NCBI RefSeq assembly: GCF_016458305.1 | Contig: NZ_JAEMHL010000007.1 | Coordinates: 1 to 64,000 of the forward strand | Length of the DNA stretch: 64,000 nt | Direction of reading: 5' to 3' | DNA from: Geomonas anaerohicana | GTDB lineage: Bacteria > Desulfobacterota > Desulfuromonadia > Geobacterales > Geobacteraceae | Shown here: positions 45,418-54,025 of the stretch, piece by piece | Layout: each line of letters starts with the position of its first letter | Numbering within the stretch: position 1 is the stretch's first letter | Position numbers and translations under genes: made by a program | The notes under the pieces: generated by a model | Database searches by the model: none | The model's input: the letters and a program-made list of their open reading frames with translations, nothing else | Told to the model about the DNA's origin: nothing

Positions 45418-46446
45418 CTAAAAGGTGTTTAACCTCCTAATGAAGGCTATGAGCAGGCCATAGTGCTGGTGGTGGAAGCGGAAGGCGATGCGCGGCAGCT
45501 CAAGCAGATCCGGCTCGTCGGCCTCCTCGGGGCGTGCACTAATGAGCTCGATCCGGCTTCCTTCTAACCTCAATTCGGGGAATTCGTTCTCCAACATTTC
45601 GATCTGCTCCGGCGTGAGAACCTTGGTGAGCCGGATGATGAGCTCGCCGTTGACGAAGCGAATAGAATGGTAGTTGGTGTAGAAGTCGTCGATGACCTGG
45701 ACCGCCTCTTCGTAGCTCTTGGTGATGGTGAAGATGGAGAAGTCCTCGGCGGAAATGAACCCCATAACCAGCAGCCGTTCCTTGATGAACCGAAAGAAGT
45801 GCTCCCAGTAGCCTTCCTCGTCGTCCACCAGAACCAGCGGTTTGGGGCTGGTCTTGCCGGTTTGGACCAGGGTGAACACCTCCATGGCCTCGTCCAGCGT
45901 TCCGAAACCGCCCGGGAACACGGCGATGGCGTCGGATTCCTTTACGAAAGCGACCTTGCGGTTGAAGAAGTATTTGTAGGTGATCAGCCTCGGGTTCTTC
46001 AGCATGACGGGGTTGGCGCTTTGCTCGAAGGGGAGCTTGATGTTGGCGGCAAAGGACGCCTCGCTGCCGGCCCCTTCGTTGCCCGCCTGCATGATCCCGC
46101 CACCGCCGCCGGTGATGATCATGTACCCTTTGTCCGCCAACAGCCGGCTGAACTGGATGCACTTCTGGTACATCTCCTCTTCCGGGCGCGTCCGGGCCGA
46201 GCCGAAGATGGTGACCTTCTTCTTCTGCCGGTAGGGTGCGAAGACCATGGTGGTGTAGCGCATTTCCTTCATCGTGTTGCTCAAAAGCTTCAGATCTGCC
46301 AGGTAACTCGTGTCCTGTCCCGCCTTGAGGGCCGCGATGATCATCTCGCGCGTCTGGTCGGGGTGGTGCACCCCGCCGGCCTTCTGCATCAGCTCGTCGA
46401 TCATCTGGTCGATTTCATTGTTTGTTCTGTTGAAACGAAGTTGCAT
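45418..46446 (-). CDS. LOG-family (lysine decarboxylase-like) Rossmann protein
   Basis: A 342-aa protein. The LOG core is present: GSARTRPEEEMYQKC, ITGGGGGIMQAGNEGA and PGGFGTLDEAMEVFT. The PGGxGTxxE motif marks cytokinin-type nucleoside monophosphate phosphoribohydrolases. Extra N-terminal (about 75 aa) and C-terminal (about 90 aa) parts make it longer than the 190-aa plant and Corynebacterium LOG proteins. The substrate in bacteria of this kind is unknown. Confidence 0.87.
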   Translation of the reverse strand: MQLRFNRTNNEIDQMIDELMQKAGGVHHPDQTREMIIAALKAGQDTSYLADLKLLSNTMKEMRYTTMVFAPYRQKKKVTIFGSARTRPEEEMYQKCIQFSRLLADKGYMIITGGGGGIMQAGNEGAGSEASFAANIKLPFEQSANPVMLKNPRLITYKYFFNRKVAFVKESDAIAVFPGGFGTLDEAMEVFTLVQTGKTSPKPLVLVDDEEGYWEHFFRFIKERLLVMGFISAEDFSIFTITKSYEEAVQVIDDFYTNYHSIRFVNGELIIRLTKVLTPEQIEMLENEFPELRLEGSRIELISARPEEADEPDLLELPRIAFRFHHQHYGLLIAFIRRLNTF

Positions 46447-46607
46447 ACGGGGCTCCCTGTTGGATTGAGGCGGCCATTATAGCACGGGTATATCTACAGG
46501 CAAATGTTTAATAACATTGAACAATTATTAGTTTGATTTGTTGCTGTTATTTTATTATCTTGGCTGCTGTGAAAAACCATTCCAACCTTTAAAAGGAAGC
46601 GCAATTT

Positions 46608-47891
46608 ATGGGTATGACTACGGCTCAAAAGATATTCGCGGCCCATCTGGTTGATGAGCCTTTTGCAGGAACCAAAGTGCTCGGTATCGACGTGGTGATG
46701 TGCCACGAAATCACCACCCCCATTGCCATCGCGGACCTCATGGCGCGCGGCAAGGACCGGGTCTTCGACAACGCCAAGATCAAGGCGGTCATCGACCATG
46801 TGACCCCGAGCAAGGACTCCAAGACCGCTACCCAGGCCAAGATGCTCAGGGACTGGGCGCGTCGTCACGATATCAAGGACTTCTTCGACATCGGCGCCAA
46901 CGGCGTCTGCCATGCGCTGTTCCCGGAGAAGGGGTTTATCCGTCCCGGCAACACCGTGATCATGGGTGACTCGCACACCTGCACCCACGGCGCTTTCGGC
47001 GCCTTCGCCGCGGGCGTGGGCACCACCGACCTCGAGGTGGGTATCCTGAAGGGGGTCTGCGCCTTCCGCGAGCCCAAGACCATCAGGATCAACCTGAACG
47101 GCACCCTCCCCAAAGGGGTCTTTGCCAAGGACGCCATCCTGCGCGTCATCGGCGAGTTGACCGTGAACGGGGCCACCGACCGCGTCATCGAGTTCGGCGG
47201 CCCGATCGTCGACGGCATGACCATGGAGTCCAGGATGACCCTGTGCAACATGGCCATCGAGGCGGGTGGCACCTCCGGCATCTGCGCCCCGGACCGCGTC
47301 ACCGTGGACTACCTCTGGCCCTTCATCTCCGACTCCTTCGCCTCCAAGGAAGCGGCGGTCGCCGAGTACAGCAAGTGGGCCTCCGACGCCGATGCCGAGT
47401 ACGACAAGGTGATCGATCTCGACCTCTCCAATCTGACCCCGCTCTGCACCTTCGGCTACAAGCCGGACCAGGTGAAGAGTATCGACGAGATGGCCGGCCA
47501 GCCGGTGGACCAGGTCTACCTTGGTTCCTGCACCAACGGCCGTCTCGAGGACCTGCGGGTCGCCGCCCAGATCCTCAAGGGGAAGAAGATCGCCCCCACC
47601 GTGCGCGGCATCCTCTCCCCGGCAACGCCGCAGATCTACAAGGACGCGGTGGCCGAGGGGCTGATCCAGATCTTCATGGACGCCGGCTTCTGCGTCACCA
47701 ACCCGACCTGCGGCGCCTGCCTTGGGATGAGCAACGGTGTCCTCGCCGAGGGCGAGGTCTGCGCCTCCACCACCAACCGCAACTTCATGGGCCGGATGGG
47801 CAAGGGGGGCATGGTGCACCTGCTCTCGCCGGCGACCGCCGCCGCCTCCGCCATCGAAGGCAAACTTGCCGACCCGCGCAAGTACTTGTAA
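46608..47891 (+). CDS. leuC: 3-isopropylmalate dehydratase, large subunit
   Basis: A 427-aa aconitase-family subunit with a 4Fe-4S cluster; isomerises 2- to 3-isopropylmalate with LeuD. Cluster cysteines: GSCTNGR and PTCGACLG; MGDSHTCTHGAFGAFAAGVG is the aconitase signature. This is the shorter archaeal/HACN-like type (E. coli LeuC has 466 aa). Preceded by an AT-rich promoter region (TTGATT at 46533, TTATCT at 46555, weak). Confidence 0.95.
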   Translation: MGMTTAQKIFAAHLVDEPFAGTKVLGIDVVMCHEITTPIAIADLMARGKDRVFDNAKIKAVIDHVTPSKDSKTATQAKMLRDWARRHDIKDFFDIGANGVCHALFPEKGFIRPGNTVIMGDSHTCTHGAFGAFAAGVGTTDLEVGILKGVCAFREPKTIRINLNGTLPKGVFAKDAILRVIGELTVNGATDRVIEFGGPIVDGMTMESRMTLCNMAIEAGGTSGICAPDRVTVDYLWPFISDSFASKEAAVAEYSKWASDADAEYDKVIDLDLSNLTPLCTFGYKPDQVKSIDEMAGQPVDQVYLGSCTNGRLEDLRVAAQILKGKKIAPTVRGILSPATPQIYKDAVAEGLIQIFMDAGFCVTNPTCGACLGMSNGVLAEGEVCASTTNRNFMGRMGKGGMVHLLSPATAAASAIEGKLADPRKYL

Positions 47892-48007
47892 GCAATTGAC
47901 AATGGACCATTGACGATCGACAGTGACGAACCGTCATTGCCTTTGTCCCAGACCATTGACACACTGACAACGAAAATGCGGGAGCTCCCGCTAGACAGGA
48001 GACAGAT

Positions 48008-48535
48008 ATGAAAAAATTTGGCGGCCCGGCCCTTTTCCTGGACCGTAGCGACATAAACACCGACGAGATCATCCCGGCCAAGTACCTCACCGAGATCACC
48101 AAGGAAGACCTGAAGCCGTACCTGCTCGAGGATCTCAAACTCCCGGGTTTCGACCCCAAGAGCGAGAAGACCTACGGCGCCGGCGCCGTGGTAACCCGCG
48201 CCAACTTCGGCTGCGGCTCCTCCCGCGAGCACGCCCCCTGGGTCTTCGAGGTGAACGGCATCAACGTGGTCATCGCCCAGTCCTTTGCCAGGATCTTCCG
48301 CCAGAACATGTTCAACTGCGGCATGGCGGCCATCGAACTATCCCCGGAGAAGATCGACCAGCTCTTCAGCTACGCCGGCGCTGCCGACGCCGCGATCGAG
48401 GTGGACGTGGCCAACTCCACCCTTACCATCAGAGGGGGAGGACGGGAGGAGTCGATGCAGTTCGAAATCTCTCCGTTTGACAAGGCGCTGGTTCTTGCCG
48501 GCGGCTGGGTCGACTACGCAGACAGTAAATACTGA
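48008..48535 (+). CDS. leuD: 3-isopropylmalate dehydratase, small subunit
   Basis: A 175-aa swivel-domain subunit. DRSDINTDEIIPAKYLTEI and FGCGSSREHAPW are the signature motifs. CAGGAG lies before the ATG. The 116-nt gap after leuC has repeated ATTGAC/CATTGAC motifs of unknown meaning. Followed by a terminator. Confidence 0.95.
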   Translation: MKKFGGPALFLDRSDINTDEIIPAKYLTEITKEDLKPYLLEDLKLPGFDPKSEKTYGAGAVVTRANFGCGSSREHAPWVFEVNGINVVIAQSFARIFRQNMFNCGMAAIELSPEKIDQLFSYAGAADAAIEVDVANSTLTIRGGGREESMQFEISPFDKALVLAGGWVDYADSKY

Positions 48536-48566
48536 TCGACCCGCACACCAAAGCAGATCATCATTC

Positions 48567-48607
48567 AACGAGGCAGGAGACAGACGTTTCCTGCCTCGCT
48601 GTTTTTC
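48567..48607 (+). terminator. Rho-independent terminator after leuD
   Basis: CGAGGCAGGA and TCCTGCCTCG form the stem, followed by CTGTTTTT. Confidence 0.85.
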
Positions 48608-48743
48608 GCTTCAATGCTGGACATTTCCCGAAGTAGTGGCATAACTTTCGCGTGGAGTTTTAGATCGAGGCTCCTTGAGCAAAGATTGTCTTGAGACTGC
48701 TCCTCTAGATTCATTCGTGACTGCCGTCCAGACTATATTTTGA

Positions 48744-48773
48744 TTGACTATGCCTGATTGCAGCAGTTACTAT
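48744..48773 (+). promoter_or_regulatory. Candidate promoter of the WP-repeat/Mla operon
   Basis: TTGACT, 18 nt, TACTAT, about 40 nt before the start of the first gene. Confidence 0.5.
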
Positions 48774-48811
48774 CCGTAATCCAACACAATATCTGAGTTT
48801 GTAAGAGGTAC

Positions 48812-50383
48812 ATGGCACGTTCCACGTCGTCCATAACTGCGTTGTCCGCTTTGCTATTCCTGGCAACCGTTGCTTGCGCCCAAGCGCAGCCCGAGTCGCA
48901 GCCGGTATCGAGTCCTGAGTCTCCAGCCGAGCAGAAAGCCGAGCAAAAGGCCGAGCAGAAGGCCGAGCAGAAGGCCGAGCAGCAGCCAGCGCAGGTGCCC
49001 GAGGCGAAAGGGACCATTTTCACCCTGTGGCCCCTGATCGACTACCGCGAGAGCCCCAAGGAGCGCTTCAGCAATCTCGCCATCCTCGGTCCGCTGTTCA
49101 AATACCAGAAAAACGGGGATGACAAGGACATCGCCCTGCGTCCGCTGTTCTACACGACCAGCCACGCCAAGGAGCAGGCTTCCTCTTCCTACTACCTCTA
49201 CCCGGTGGCCACCCGGGACAAGACCCCCGAGGCCGACAACTTCGAGGTGCTGCAGCTGTTCAGAACCTCCAGCTACCGCAAACAGGAGTCGGAGCCGGAA
49301 CGGGAAAAGTCGACCATGCTCTTTCCGTTCTACATCTCGGGTGACTCGAAGCAGCACGGCCACTACCGGGCTTTCTTCCCGGTCTACGGCAACATCTACG
49401 AGCGCTTCTGGCGCGACGAGTACCACTTCGTCATGTTCCCGCTGTACGGCAGCACGGTGAAGAAAGGGACCACCACCAGACACTACCTCTGGCCCATCTT
49501 CTCCACCACCTCCGGCGAGAACGAATCGGGTTTCGGCGTCTTTCCGCTCTACGGCGAGTCCCACAAAGACGGGGTCTACCAGAAGCGCTTCGTGCTCTGG
49601 CCGTTCTACACCTCGGAGAGCACCGGGCTCAACACGGACAACCCGACCAGTAAGAAGTTCATCTTCCCGCTCTACGCGTCGACCGATTCACCCAAGAAGA
49701 CCTCGCGCAGCTACCTGTGGCCTTTCTTCGGCTACACCGACGACCGCGGCAAGAAGCAGGAGGAGGTGGACTACTTCTGGCCCTTCTTCACCAAGGTGCG
49801 CGGCGAGAAGAAGAACAGTGACAGCTACCTGCCGTTCTACTCCCACGAGACCTTCTCCGGCGGCGAGAAGAGCTGGTATCTGTGGCCCTTGTACAAGCAC
49901 GAGGAAATCAAATCGGAAAGCTTCGGACAGGAACAGGACCGGATACTCTTCTTCCTGTACCGCGATAACCGCGAGTTCTGGCCCAAAGACGGCAACGAAC
50001 GGCGCCGCACCACCATGTGGCCGCTGTTTTTGTACCGCAAAAGCCCCGAGGGAGTCTCTTCCATCTCGCTCCCTGCTCCTGTGGAGCCGATCCTGGACAA
50101 GGAAGGGATAGAGAAGGATTGGGCGCCCTTGTGGCGCATCTACCAGAGACGCTGGGACCAGGCGGGCAACTCCACCTCCACGCTGCTCTGGAACCTGTTC
50201 TGGCATGAACGGCGCGGCGACGACCTCGCCTACGAGTTCTTCCCGTTCATCTCCTACCGTGACACGGCCAAGGAGAGGGAACTGAAATTCCTGAAGGGGC
50301 TGGTAAGCCTGAAGCGCGATGGCGGGCAAGAGGAGTTGAGCCTCTTCTGGCTCCCCTTCGGACTGAAATGGGGGGATAAGTGA
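48812..50383 (+). CDS. Exported repeat protein with about 20 WP/FPLY motifs
   Basis: A 523-aa protein with a signal peptide (1-25). A low-complexity segment follows (AEQK repeated four times, encoded by a 12-bp repeat). The rest is built of about twenty short motifs of the form (L/F)(W/F)P(L/F)(Y/F) spaced about 20 residues apart (LWPLIDY, LFPFYIS, FFPVYGN, MFPLYGS, LWPIFST, LWPFFGY, FWPFFTK and others). The alternating aromatic pattern suggests beta-strands, perhaps a barrel or propeller. I do not recognise a characterised family. Its stop overlaps the mlaE start (GTGA), so a part in lipid transport across the envelope is a fair inference. Confidence 0.8.
   Translation: MARSTSSITALSALLFLATVACAQAQPESQPVSSPESPAEQKAEQKAEQKAEQKAEQQPAQVPEAKGTIFTLWPLIDYRESPKERFSNLAILGPLFKYQKNGDDKDIALRPLFYTTSHAKEQASSSYYLYPVATRDKTPEADNFEVLQLFRTSSYRKQESEPEREKSTMLFPFYISGDSKQHGHYRAFFPVYGNIYERFWRDEYHFVMFPLYGSTVKKGTTTRHYLWPIFSTTSGENESGFGVFPLYGESHKDGVYQKRFVLWPFYTSESTGLNTDNPTSKKFIFPLYASTDSPKKTSRSYLWPFFGYTDDRGKKQEEVDYFWPFFTKVRGEKKNSDSYLPFYSHETFSGGEKSWYLWPLYKHEEIKSESFGQEQDRILFFLYRDNREFWPKDGNERRRTTMWPLFLYRKSPEGVSSISLPAPVEPILDKEGIEKDWAPLWRIYQRRWDQAGNSTSTLLWNLFWHERRGDDLAYEFFPFISYRDTAKERELKFLKGLVSLKRDGGQEELSLFWLPFGLKWGDK
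48922..48984. repeat. 12-bp tandem repeat inside the WP-repeat gene
   Basis: GCCGAGCAGAAG repeated about five times with small changes; encodes the AEQK repeats just after the signal peptide. Confidence 0.85.
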
Positions 50384-51156
50384 CCCAAGTTTTCGAACCG
50401 CTAGGCAAGAGGGTGCTCTACTTCTACCAGGTGCTGGGGGAGATGACCATCCTCATGGGGAAGGTCGTGTATTTCATACGCGAGGCGCCCCGCAACATCC
50501 CGAGCATCCTGACCCAGATGGCCATCGTCGGCTGGGATACCCTTCCCGTCGCCTCGGTCATGGCCTTCTTCGTGGGGATGGTGCTCGCCCTGCAGACCGG
50601 TGTGGAGTTGCAGAAGTACGGGGGGCAGAACATCATCGGCGCCATCGTCGGCCACTCCATGGTGCGTGAGCTGGGGCCGGTCATGACCAGCTTCCTGGTG
50701 GCCGGGCGCTGCGGTTCGGCCATGGCGGCGGAACTGGGCGTCATGACCGTGTACGAGGAGATCGACGCACTGAAGACGCTGGACATCGACCCGGTGCGCT
50801 ATCTCGCCATGCCGCGCTTCATCGCCTGCATCATCTGTGTCCCGGCCCTGGTGCTCTACTCGGACCTGATCGGCATCATCGGCGGCGCGCTGATCAGCAA
50901 CCTGCACCCGCAGATCTTCGTCTCGTACGCGACCTACTACGACAGCCTCACCGCCGCCCTGAAGATGAAGGAGATCGGCATCGGCCTCACCAAGTCCATG
51001 TGCTTTGGCGGCATCATCGCCCTGGTCTGCTGCTACGTCGGCTTCGCCACCTCGGGGGGCGCCCGGGGGATCGGTCAGTCCACCACCAGGTCCGTCGTGC
51101 TCTCGTTCATGCTGATCCTGGTCGCCGACTACGTCCTGACCAGGCTGCTCATGTAG
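50380..51156 (+). CDS. mlaE: MlaE-family ABC transporter permease
   Basis: A 258-aa inner-membrane permease with about five helices. The family segment VGHSMVRELGPVMTSFLVAG, AAELGVMTVYEEIDALKTL is clear. In E. coli MlaE works with MlaF (ATPase), MlaD (MCE) and MlaB in phospholipid transport between membranes. Here the MCE gene follows directly and no ATPase gene is seen on either side. Confidence 0.94.
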   Translation: MTQVFEPLGKRVLYFYQVLGEMTILMGKVVYFIREAPRNIPSILTQMAIVGWDTLPVASVMAFFVGMVLALQTGVELQKYGGQNIIGAIVGHSMVRELGPVMTSFLVAGRCGSAMAAELGVMTVYEEIDALKTLDIDPVRYLAMPRFIACIICVPALVLYSDLIGIIGGALISNLHPQIFVSYATYYDSLTAALKMKEIGIGLTKSMCFGGIIALVCCYVGFATSGGARGIGQSTTRSVVLSFMLILVADYVLTRLLM

Positions 51157-51192
51157 CACTTTTACGTTTTCCGTTTTCGGAGGAAGAGATAT

Positions 51193-52263
51193 ATGGCTCT
51201 ATCAGTTGAGAAAAAGGTCGGCATGTTCTTCGTGTTCGGTCTCATCATCCTGGGCGTTCTGCTCGAGGTGGGGGAGAAGTGGAACCCCTTTGAAAAGAAG
51301 ATCATGTACCGGACCTATCTCACCAGCATCACCGGCCTCAAGGTGGGCGACCCCGTCCGCCTGGCGGGTGTCGACGTCGGGCGCATCACCAAGATCATCG
51401 TCCTGAACGACAAGATCGAGATCGACTTCGAGGTGAAACCCGGCACCCGCATCAAGGTCGACACCGTGGCAGGTCTCAGGCTCACCAACCTCCTGGGCGG
51501 GCAGTTTCTCGGGCTTTCCTTCGGTTCGCCCAACGCTGCGCTGCTCCCCGAGGGGGGCACGGTGCGCGGCAAGGATGTCGCCAACATAGACATCATCGTG
51601 GACAACCTCTCCGACGTGGTTAAGGACACCAAGGTCCTCATCAACAGCCTGAACAAGAACCAGGAGGACGTGCTCAAGAAGGTGTCGGGGATGCTGGACG
51701 AGAACCGCGGCAACCTGAGGGATGCCATCACCAACATCAGCAGCATCACCGGGAAGATGGACCGCGGCGAAGGCTCGCTGGCCATGCTCCTGAACGACAA
51801 GAAGCTCTACGACGACGCCTCCAGCGCGGTGAACAGCCTCAAGGTGGTCTCTACCAAGATCGAGAAGGGCGAGGGGACGCTGGGCAAGCTGGTCAACGAC
51901 GAGACCGTCTACAACGACGCCTCCGCGCTCATCAAGGACCTGAGGAGCGGGGTGAAGGACCTGAACGCGGGCATGAAAGACGTGAAGGACATCACCGCCA
52001 AGATCAACAAGGGTGAAGGCACACTGGGCAAGCTGGTGTACGACGAAAGCCTCTACACCGAGCTGCGCGACGCCTCCAAGAACGTGAAGGAAATCACCCA
52101 GAAGATCAACTCCGGCCAGGGGACCATCGGCAAGCTGGTCAACGAGGACCAGCTCTACCGCGACACCACAGCCACCCTCAAGAAGGCCGAGCGTGCCATG
52201 GAGGGGCTCGGTGACACCGGCCCGATCTCGGTGCTCGGCTCCATTGTCGGGACCCTGTTCTAA
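51193..52263 (+). CDS. mlaD: MCE (MlaD-like) substrate-binding protein
   Basis: A 356-aa protein with one N-terminal membrane helix (8-25) and an MCE domain (about 35-115: YLTSITGLKVGDPVRLAGVD, LLGGQFLGLSFG). The C-terminal 200 residues hold four copies of a 35-50-residue helical repeat with G(E/Q)G(T/S)(L/I)GKLV-type turns (at about 192, 224, 273 and 309), much longer than E. coli MlaD. It may form a periplasm-spanning tube or needle. GGAGG before the ATG. Confidence 0.92.
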   Translation: MALSVEKKVGMFFVFGLIILGVLLEVGEKWNPFEKKIMYRTYLTSITGLKVGDPVRLAGVDVGRITKIIVLNDKIEIDFEVKPGTRIKVDTVAGLRLTNLLGGQFLGLSFGSPNAALLPEGGTVRGKDVANIDIIVDNLSDVVKDTKVLINSLNKNQEDVLKKVSGMLDENRGNLRDAITNISSITGKMDRGEGSLAMLLNDKKLYDDASSAVNSLKVVSTKIEKGEGTLGKLVNDETVYNDASALIKDLRSGVKDLNAGMKDVKDITAKINKGEGTLGKLVYDESLYTELRDASKNVKEITQKINSGQGTIGKLVNEDQLYRDTTATLKKAERAMEGLGDTGPISVLGSIVGTLF

Positions 52264-52280
52264 CAAGAAAACACACTTGC

Positions 52281-52339
52281 TGGCGGCGTGGGGGCGGAAC
52301 AATCCGCCCCCACGTTTGCGTGACGCCGCCTTTTTTATA
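52281..52339 (+). terminator. Rho-independent terminator after mlaD
   Basis: CGTGGGGGCGG and CCGCCCCCACG form a stem nested in GGCGGCG/CGCCGCC, followed by TTTTTT. Confidence 0.82.
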
Positions 52340-52353
52340 AGGAGTGCTCCGGC

Positions 52354-53235
52354 ATGACCCACATCCTCGATATCGCCGTGGGGACCTTCACCATGCGTCC
52401 CTACGTCTTCGCCTTTTTCGCCGTGTACCTGGTGGCGGCGGTACTGCACCTGGGGTGGAAGAAAACCATCTGGTTCACCGTGTGCGGCTACCTGGTCGCC
52501 TTCGCCTCGGAATTTTCCTCGATCAATACCGGTTTCCCCTACGGCTGGTATTACTACGTCGACGTAACCCGCGACCGCGAACTCTGGATCGCCGGCGTCC
52601 CCTTCTTCGACTCGCTTTCCTACGTCTTTTTGACCTACTGCAGCTACGCCACTGCCCTGCTGGTGCTGGCGCCGGCCAAGCGGGTCAAAGGAGACGTGGT
52701 CCTTTTGGAGACCGGCCGCATCAGGCGCTCCTTCGCCGTGCTGCTCTTGGGCTCGCTGTTCCAGGTTTTCATCGACATCGTCACCGACCCGGTGGCGCTG
52801 CAGGGGAGCCGGTGGTTTTTGGGGCGGATCTACGGCTACCGCGAGGTCGGCACCCATTTCGGCATCCCCATGTCCAACTACTTCGGGTGGTGGCTGGTGA
52901 GCGCTCTCCTGGTCCTGGTGCTGCAGGTGATCGATCGCATGGGTTCCGGCAAGGAGCGTCCCGCCGGGGTCGGCGCGGCACCCTACCGCTCACTGTACGG
53001 CCCCTTTCTCTACCTCTGCGTGATCGCCTTCAACCTCGGCGTCACCTTCTACATCGGCGAAAACCTGATGGGGCTCACCGGCATTTTCATCTTCACGCTG
53101 CCGGTGGTGATGACCCTGGTGCTGTTCCGTCAGAAACTGGACCGCTACCACAAGGACGAGCTGGCTGCCCACCTGGCCGACTACCCCTGGTCGCCGGCCG
53201 CTTCGGGTAGCGGCGGCAGGGGTGCGGAGAAATGA
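52354..53235 (+). CDS. CruF-like carotenoid biosynthesis membrane protein (DUF422)
   Basis: A 293-aa membrane protein with about seven hydrophobic segments. EFSSINTGFPYGWYYYVD, GVPFFDSLSYVFLTYCSY and GIPMSNYFGWWLVSALLV are typical of the CruF/bisanhydrobacterioruberin hydratase family (carotenoid 1',2'-hydratase). No other carotenoid gene lies in the window, so substrate and pathway are uncertain. AAGGAG before the ATG. Confidence 0.82.
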   Translation: MTHILDIAVGTFTMRPYVFAFFAVYLVAAVLHLGWKKTIWFTVCGYLVAFASEFSSINTGFPYGWYYYVDVTRDRELWIAGVPFFDSLSYVFLTYCSYATALLVLAPAKRVKGDVVLLETGRIRRSFAVLLLGSLFQVFIDIVTDPVALQGSRWFLGRIYGYREVGTHFGIPMSNYFGWWLVSALLVLVLQVIDRMGSGKERPAGVGAAPYRSLYGPFLYLCVIAFNLGVTFYIGENLMGLTGIFIFTLPVVMTLVLFRQKLDRYHKDELAAHLADYPWSPAASGSGGRGAEK

Positions 53236-53288
53236 AATAAATCTCATATCAGCTTTGAACGGAATATAGGGCTGTGGTATCCCTGTAG

Positions 53289-53308
53289 GGGCGAATAATC
53301 ATTCGCCC
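53289..53308. repeat. 20-bp palindrome GGGCGAAT/ATTCGCCC (second copy)
   Basis: GGGCGAAT, AATC, ATTCGCCC. Reverse orientation of the copy at 44812-44831. Confidence 0.8.
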
Positions 53309-53352
53309 GCCCGTCGCGCAACGACCGACCACTCTTCATATGGAGGCATGAC

Positions 53353-53823
53353 ATGAAAAAAGCGATTTCCATCCTCACCCTCGCCACCGTCCTCGGTGCT
53401 GCCGGCGCCGCCTGCGCCGCCGACTCGCTCCCCAAAAACTACGAGAAGTGGGAGAAAAGCAAGGCCCGGGTCATCACCGACAAGAAATCGATGTTCTACG
53501 GCATCCACTACATCTACGTGAACAAGAAGGCGATGCCCACCTACAAGTCCGGCGGCGCCAACTACCCGGACGGGAGCAACTTTGTCGCCGTCAACTACTC
53601 CATCAAGGAGGAAGGGGGCAAGCAGGTGCCGGGCAAGAAGAGCATGATCGTCATGATGCAGCGCGACAAGAAGGCGCAGGAGACCGGCGGCTGGCGTTTC
53701 GTCGGCTTCACCCCGGACGGCAAGCCCTCCGGCCTGGACGGCAAGCGCGACTGCTTTAGCTGCCACGAAAAGGATGCCAAGGACCGCGGCTTCGTTCTTT
53801 CCCGCTACGCCGATTTCAAGTAG
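53353..53823 (+). CDS. Cytochrome P460-family c-type haem protein
   Basis: A 156-aa exported protein. A signal peptide (1-22) precedes a P460-like domain (GIHYIYVNKKAMPTYKSGGA, GGWRFVGFTPDGKP). One haem c site, C134-F-S-C137-H138, lies near the end. P460 proteins in ammonia oxidisers oxidise hydroxylamine; the many homologues in other bacteria are of unknown use, possibly NO or redox stress. GGAGG before the ATG. Confidence 0.87.
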   Translation: MKKAISILTLATVLGAAGAACAADSLPKNYEKWEKSKARVITDKKSMFYGIHYIYVNKKAMPTYKSGGANYPDGSNFVAVNYSIKEEGGKQVPGKKSMIVMMQRDKKAQETGGWRFVGFTPDGKPSGLDGKRDCFSCHEKDAKDRGFVLSRYADFK

Positions 53824-53827
53824 CCAA

Positions 53828-53872
53828 CTTTCCCCACCCCCTGCCCCCTCCCGCAAGGGGAGGGGGGACCGG
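53828..53872. repeat. Palindromic C/G-rich intergenic repeat
   Basis: CCCCACCCCCTGCCCCCTCC, CGCAAGGGGAGGGGGGACC. Same family as 17036-17160. Confidence 0.5.
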
Positions 53873-53910
53873 CGGCTGCCGGTAATTTCAGTGGACCCTT
53901 CCACAGCAAT

Positions 53911-53947
53911 AGCGCCTGCCGGACCACCGGCAGGCGTATTTTTTCCC
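53911..53947 (+). terminator. Rho-independent terminator after the P460 gene
   Basis: CGCCTGCCGG and CCGGCAGGCG form the stem, followed by TATTTTTT. Confidence 0.88.
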
Positions 53948-53970
53948 TGACTGTTTTCCTTAAAGCGCCG

Positions 53971-53979
53971 TGTTATAAT
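53971..53979 (+). promoter_or_regulatory. Extended -10 promoter for the M16 peptidase
   Basis: TG, one base, then TATAAT. No good -35 is needed for an extended -10. It lies about 47 nt before the start codon. Confidence 0.6.
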
Positions 53980-54025
53980 TCCTGACATTGAAACCGAAAC
54001 GATTCCACAGCTTTAAGGAGCTTAT

